Shown one piece after another: positions 4,978 to 6,637 of a stretch of DNA of 6,637 nucleotides. The DNA lies in assembly GCA_016215305.1 (NCBI GenBank), contig JACRKI010000168.1:1-6637 (forward strand). Direction: 5' to 3'. The notes beneath the pieces were generated by a model. It saw only the letters and a list, made by a program, of their open reading frames with translations. It searched no databases and was not told the origin of the DNA. The DNA is from Candidatus Woesearchaeota archaeon (GTDB lineage: Archaea > Nanobdellota > Nanobdellia > Woesearchaeales > DSVV01). Position 1 is the first letter of the stretch; each line of letters starts with the position of its first letter. The translations under genes were made by a program, and so were the position numbers.

Positions 4978-4985
4978 TATATAAA
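4978..4985 (+). promoter_or_regulatory. TATA box of the eS19-eL39-eL31 operon
   Basis: A consensus-like TATATAAA begins 31 nt before the eS19 ATG at 5009 and overlaps an upstream in-frame ATG at 4985, so 4985 cannot be the start if this box is used. The predicted transcription start falls at or just before 5009, giving a leaderless first gene. Confidence 0.75.
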
Positions 4986-5008
4986 TGACTTGCAATTTCA
5001 AAACAATC

Positions 5009-5446
5009 ATGGCAAAATTTCAGGAAATACCTGCGCAATCTTTAATCGGCAAAGTTGCTGAAGAGCTAAAGAAAAACGGAGCAGTCAAAGTTCCGGAGTG
5101 GGCAATGTTCGCAAAAACAGGCGCGCATACCACGAGACCACCAACACAAACAGATTGGTGGTATCTTCGGGCAGCAGCATTGTTGAGAAAAATCGCAGTC
5201 AGAGGTCCAGTCGGCACTGAAAAACTCCGCGTTGTTTATGGGGGAAGAAAGCGGCGAGGACACAAACCTGCGGAATTCAGAAAAGCAGGCGGCAGTGCGA
5301 TCAGAAAAGTATTGCAGCAGCTCCAGACTGCGGGATATGTCAAATACAAAGACAAAGGAATCAAAAAAGGCAGAATCATAACTTCGCAAGGATTATCATT
5401 TTTAGATAAAGCTGCAAAAGCAGTAAAAGTGGAAAAGAAAGAATAA
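5009..5446 (+). CDS. rps19e: Ribosomal protein eS19 (S19e)
   Basis: This 145-residue small-subunit protein is shared by archaea and eukaryotes and absent from bacteria. It binds the head of the 30S subunit and is needed for late small-subunit maturation. Family landmarks are VPEWAMFAKTGAHTTRPP (28-45), DWWYLRAAALLRK (49-61), RGPVGTEKLRVVYGG (65-79), RKRRGHKP (80-87), and the winged-helix end with LQQLQTAGYVKYKDKGIKKG (102-121). The ATG at 5009 gives the usual N-terminus (MAKFQEIPAQ); an ATG at 4985 lies in the TATA box and would add eight residues with no family match. It is first in the operon; eL39 follows after 64 nt. In many archaea a PDCD5-type DNA-binding protein gene sits between these two, and it is absent here. 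Confidence 0.97.
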   Translation: MAKFQEIPAQSLIGKVAEELKKNGAVKVPEWAMFAKTGAHTTRPPTQTDWWYLRAAALLRKIAVRGPVGTEKLRVVYGGRKRRGHKPAEFRKAGGSAIRKVLQQLQTAGYVKYKDKGIKKGRIITSQGLSFLDKAAKAVKVEKKE

Positions 5447-5510
5447 AAAACAATGGAGGGAAAAATTTCTTCATGAGCGAGCAACGCGAGTGAATGGAAG
5501 AAATTTTTAC
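5446..5510 (+). promoter_or_regulatory. Structured Shine-Dalgarno leader of eL39
   Basis: GGAGGG (5455-5460) is a good Shine-Dalgarno but lies 50 nt before the ATG at 5511. Between them is a hairpin: AAAAATTTCTT (5461-5471) with AAGAAATTTTT (5498-5508), 11 perfect pairs; then a one-base bulge (G5497); then CAT/ATG (5472-5474 with 5494-5496); then a GA-15nt-GA tip. Folding leaves only two bases (AC) between helix and start codon. A close relative precedes eL31. The Shine-Dalgarno overlaps an ATG that opens a seven-codon reading frame, MEGKISS. Confidence 0.65.
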
Positions 5511-5684
5511 ATGGCACGATCAAAACATCTCAGTCGAAAAAAACGCTTGGCAAAGCATGGCAAGCAAACGCGATGGGCGCCATTCTGGGCAGTTCCAAAG
5601 AAATTTGGAAAAGGCAGAAGAGTGCATCCGGGACGATTGACAGTAGTCAAGCGAAACTGGCGGCGAGTCAAACTCAAAGCATAA
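5511..5684 (+). CDS. rpl39e: Ribosomal protein eL39 (L39e)
   Basis: This 57-residue, very basic protein is the smallest large-subunit protein, found in archaea and eukaryotes, and lines the lower peptide exit tunnel. It matches the family throughout: MARSKHLSRKKRLAKHGKQT, then the tryptophan/proline core WAPFWAVPKK (22-31), and the end with KRNWRRVKLKA (47-57). Most archaeal members have about 50-51 residues, so this is slightly long because of a few extra residues in the middle. The ATG at 5511 is chosen because MARSKHL is the family N-terminus; an in-frame GTG at 5490 would begin inside the leader hairpin. It is the middle gene of the operon, with a structured leader before it and another hairpin right after its stop. 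Confidence 0.95.
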   Translation: MARSKHLSRKKRLAKHGKQTRWAPFWAVPKKFGKGRRVHPGRLTVVKRNWRRVKLKA

Positions 5685-5685
5685 A

Positions 5686-5725
5686 TAAAATCCTTACATT
5701 CGGCATTGCCTCATGAAGGATTTTA
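5686..5725 (+). repeat. Hairpin directly after eL39
   Basis: TAAAATCCTT (5686-5695) and AAGGATTTTA (5716-5725) make a perfect 10-bp stem starting 1 nt after the stop codon. Inside are CAT/ATG (5697-5699 with 5713-5715) and GGC-ATT-GCC (5702-5710). A run of A rather than T follows, so it is a poor terminator for the plus strand. It may instead be a processing or stability element that sets eL39 and eL31 output apart. Confidence 0.6.
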
Positions 5726-5741
5726 AAAAATAAAAAAGAAG

Positions 5742-5809
5742 TAAAAACAAATGGAGAGTGAAAAATTCTTCATGAAAACACGAAGTGTTTGAATGCAAGA
5801 ATTTTTTAT
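5742..5809 (+). promoter_or_regulatory. Structured Shine-Dalgarno leader of eL31
   Basis: GGAGAG (5753-5758) is followed by AAAAATTCTT (5761-5770) pairing with AAGAATTTTT (5797-5806), a one-base bulge (C5796), CAT/ATG (5771-5773 with 5793-5795), and a GA-15nt-GA tip. The tip is a perfect AAACAC-GAA-GTGTTT hairpin (5776-5790). The ATG at 5810 comes three bases after the stem. It is clearly related to the eL39 leader in order, lengths and bulge position, but the tips differ completely. An overlapping reading frame from 5751, MESEKFFMKTRSV, ends at 5792. Confidence 0.65.
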
Positions 5810-6244
5810 ATGGCACAAAATATCGAACGCACGTACAATATTCCTCTCAGACAGGAGTATATGAAAGTCGCAAATTACAGGCGAACAGAAAAAGCAGCCC
5901 GTGCGTTGAGAGCATTCATTGTGAAGCACATGAAGTCTGAAGATGTTAAGATTGGAAAATTCCTCAATGAGTTTGTGTGGATGCATGGGATGAAAAATCC
6001 GCCGCATCACGTCAAAGTCAATCTCGTCAAAATTCCTGAAGGAACAGTTTATGTCGAACTCTTTGGCAAGCCATTAAAAATTGGCAAGGAAGAGAAGAAG
6101 GAAAAAGAAAAAACAGCAAAAGAAGACAAAAAAGAAACTGCTGAAAAGAAAGTTGCTGAGAAAAAAGAAAGCAAAACAATCGACGCAGAAGTTGTTGCTG
6201 AAAAGCCAAAAGCAGCACCAAAAAAAGAGAAGAAGAAAGAGTAA
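5810..6244 (+). CDS. rpl31e: Ribosomal protein eL31 (L31e) with long charged tail
   Basis: This large-subunit protein, shared by archaea and eukaryotes, sits near the peptide exit tunnel opposite the targeting-factor site. Residues 1-91 are the normal domain: ERTYNIPLRQEYMKVANYRR (6-25), KAARALRAFIVKHM (28-41), KIGKFLNEFVW (48-58), and VKVNLVK...VYVELFGKPL (68-89). The full length is 144 residues, whereas archaeal members are usually about 85-95. The extra 53 residues (92-144) are low-complexity: by my count 20 Lys, 13 Glu and 2 Asp, with some Ala, Pro and Val, and probably disordered. The start at 5810 (MAQNIERTYN) is chosen because an upstream in-frame TTG lies in the leader hairpin. It is the last gene of the ribosomal operon; tif6, its usual archaeal neighbour, does not follow. 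Confidence 0.94.
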   Translation: MAQNIERTYNIPLRQEYMKVANYRRTEKAARALRAFIVKHMKSEDVKIGKFLNEFVWMHGMKNPPHHVKVNLVKIPEGTVYVELFGKPLKIGKEEKKEKEKTAKEDKKETAEKKVAEKKESKTIDAEVVAEKPKAAPKKEKKKE

Positions 6245-6263
6245 TTGAATTCTGAATTTATTC

Positions 6264-6301
6264 AAAAATTATTCACGACCGCAGGGAGTAAATAATTTTT
6301 T
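6264..6301 (+). terminator. Hairpin terminator of the ribosomal operon
   Basis: AAAAATTATT (6264-6273) and AATAATTTTT (6291-6300) make a perfect 10-bp stem with a 17-nt, GC-richer loop, ending in T6 (6296-6301). It begins 19 nt after the eL31 stop and ends before the next TATA box, a sensible place for a terminator. Its loop shares the GAGT-(G/A)AAT ending with the eL39 leader hairpin. Confidence 0.6.
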
Positions 6302-6308
6302 AACAAAC

Positions 6309-6316
6309 TATATAAA
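6309..6316 (+). promoter_or_regulatory. TATA box of the response regulator gene
   Basis: TATATAAA begins 31 nt before the ATG at 6340, the same spacing and sequence as at eS19. There is no Shine-Dalgarno, so a leaderless message is predicted and the gene is probably independent of the ribosomal operon. Confidence 0.7.
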
Positions 6317-6339
6317 CTCAAATTCTCCAGAAATTCTTT

Positions 6340-6637
6340 ATGAAGAAAAAAGTGATTTTGATTGCCGATGACGAGCCGCATATAGTTGATTTGATCAAGC
6401 TGAGTCTCGGACAGGAGGAATATGAATTGCTTGAAGCGGCAGACGGAAAAGAAGTGTTGAAAATTGTCGCAAAAAAAAAGCCAGACCTTATTTTGCTTGA
6501 TGTCATGATGCCGGGAATGGATGGCTATGAAGTGTGCAGAAGAATCCGACAGAATCCGGAAACAAAAGATATTGTCATTGCAATGGTCTCTGCGAAAAAA
6601 GAAGACCATGATATTTTGACAGGAATTGACAAGGGAG
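6340..6637 (+). CDS. Response-regulator receiver domain, truncated by window edge
   Basis: The 99 visible residues are a CheY-like receiver (REC) domain that accepts phosphate from a sensor histidine kinase. It starts MKKKVILIADDEPHIVDLIK with the acidic pocket Asp10/Asp11, the phospho-acceptor Asp54 in LILLDVMMPGMDGYEVC (50-66), and the switch Ser84 in AMVSAKK. The conserved lysine expected about 20 residues later, and any output domain, lie beyond the window, so it may be a lone receiver or the front of a larger regulator or hybrid protein. Two-component proteins in archaea are generally viewed as acquired from bacteria. The ATG at 6340 is supported by the TATA spacing and by the family N-terminus. 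Confidence 0.9.
   Translation, partial: MKKKVILIADDEPHIVDLIKLSLGQEEYELLEAADGKEVLKIVAKKKPDLILLDVMMPGMDGYEVCRRIRQNPETKDIVIAMVSAKKEDHDILTGIDKG

Noticed and set aside
4985..5008. Upstream in-frame ATG as the start of eS19
   Set aside because: It lies inside the TATATAAA promoter element, would add eight residues without family match, and the ATG at 5009 fits both the TATA spacing and the eS19 N-terminus.
5490..5510. GTG start extending eL39
   Set aside because: The added residues come from the leader hairpin and have no family match; MARSKHL is the standard eL39 N-terminus.
5789..5809. TTG start extending eL31
   Set aside because: It lies in the leader hairpin; the related eL39 leader ends at the same ATGGCAC point, supporting 5810.
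5723..6265. Minus-strand frames opposite eL31 rich in Phe and Leu
   Set aside because: Their apparent hydrophobic character is the complement of the Lys/Glu-rich eL31 tail, not real membrane proteins.
6262..6609. 115-residue minus-strand frame opposite the response regulator
   Set aside because: Antisense to a canonical receiver domain, no motif.
1..6637. Insertion sequence or prophage genes
   Set aside because: No transposase, integrase or phage protein motif in any supported reading frame.

Overview
The window looks like a piece of a small-genome archaeal chromosome, most likely from the DPANN group (Woesearchaeota/Pacearchaeota-like). This lineage call is an inference. The evidence is: three ribosomal proteins found only in archaea and eukaryotes (eS19, eL39, eL31), an Lrp/AsnC regulator, archaeal-type VapBC, AT-rich spacers, and TATA boxes that sit about 26-32 nt before start codons. 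That spacing implies mostly leaderless mRNAs. Some genes look bacterial in type: a long-form zinc-finger adenylate kinase, a CheY-like receiver, and a type II (eukaryote-like) glutamine synthetase.

Layout, left to right. (1) 1-104, minus: the start of a ribbon-helix-helix-like antitoxin cut by the window edge, with hexamer repeats between its TATA box and start. (2) 204-1271, minus: glutamine synthetase II, with an oligo-T run-out after it. (3) 1272-1491: divergent control region with several inverted and direct repeats. (4) 1492-1938, plus: Lrp/AsnC regulator, a natural candidate to control itself and the synthetase. (5) 1939-2175: convergent spacer with a two-way terminator-like hairpin. 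(6) 3443 down to 2176, minus: AbrB-type VapB, VapC and adenylate kinase, tightly packed; adenylate kinase seems to have its own TATA box inside vapC. (7) 3444-3797: non-coding and rich in inverted repeats, with a plus-strand TATA box facing a foldable block. (8) 3798-4856, minus: MurG-like glycosyltransferase. (9) 5009-6244, plus: eS19-eL39-eL31 operon. (10) 6340-6637, plus: a truncated response-regulator receiver domain with its own promoter.

The most unusual signal is structural rather than a gene. Every junction from about 3.77 to 6.30 kb carries a long AT-rich stem, often with a small GC-rich or triloop hairpin inside. Two of these, just before eL39 and eL31, are clearly related over about 70 nt. 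Each reads: GGAG-type Shine-Dalgarno, then a 46-48-nt hairpin with the same one-base bulge and a 15-nt variable tip, then the start codon within 2-3 nt. The Shine-Dalgarno lies about 50 nt too far away in linear sequence, but folding the hairpin would bring it next to the start codon. This suggests a structured-spacer translation signal in a genome where first genes are leaderless.
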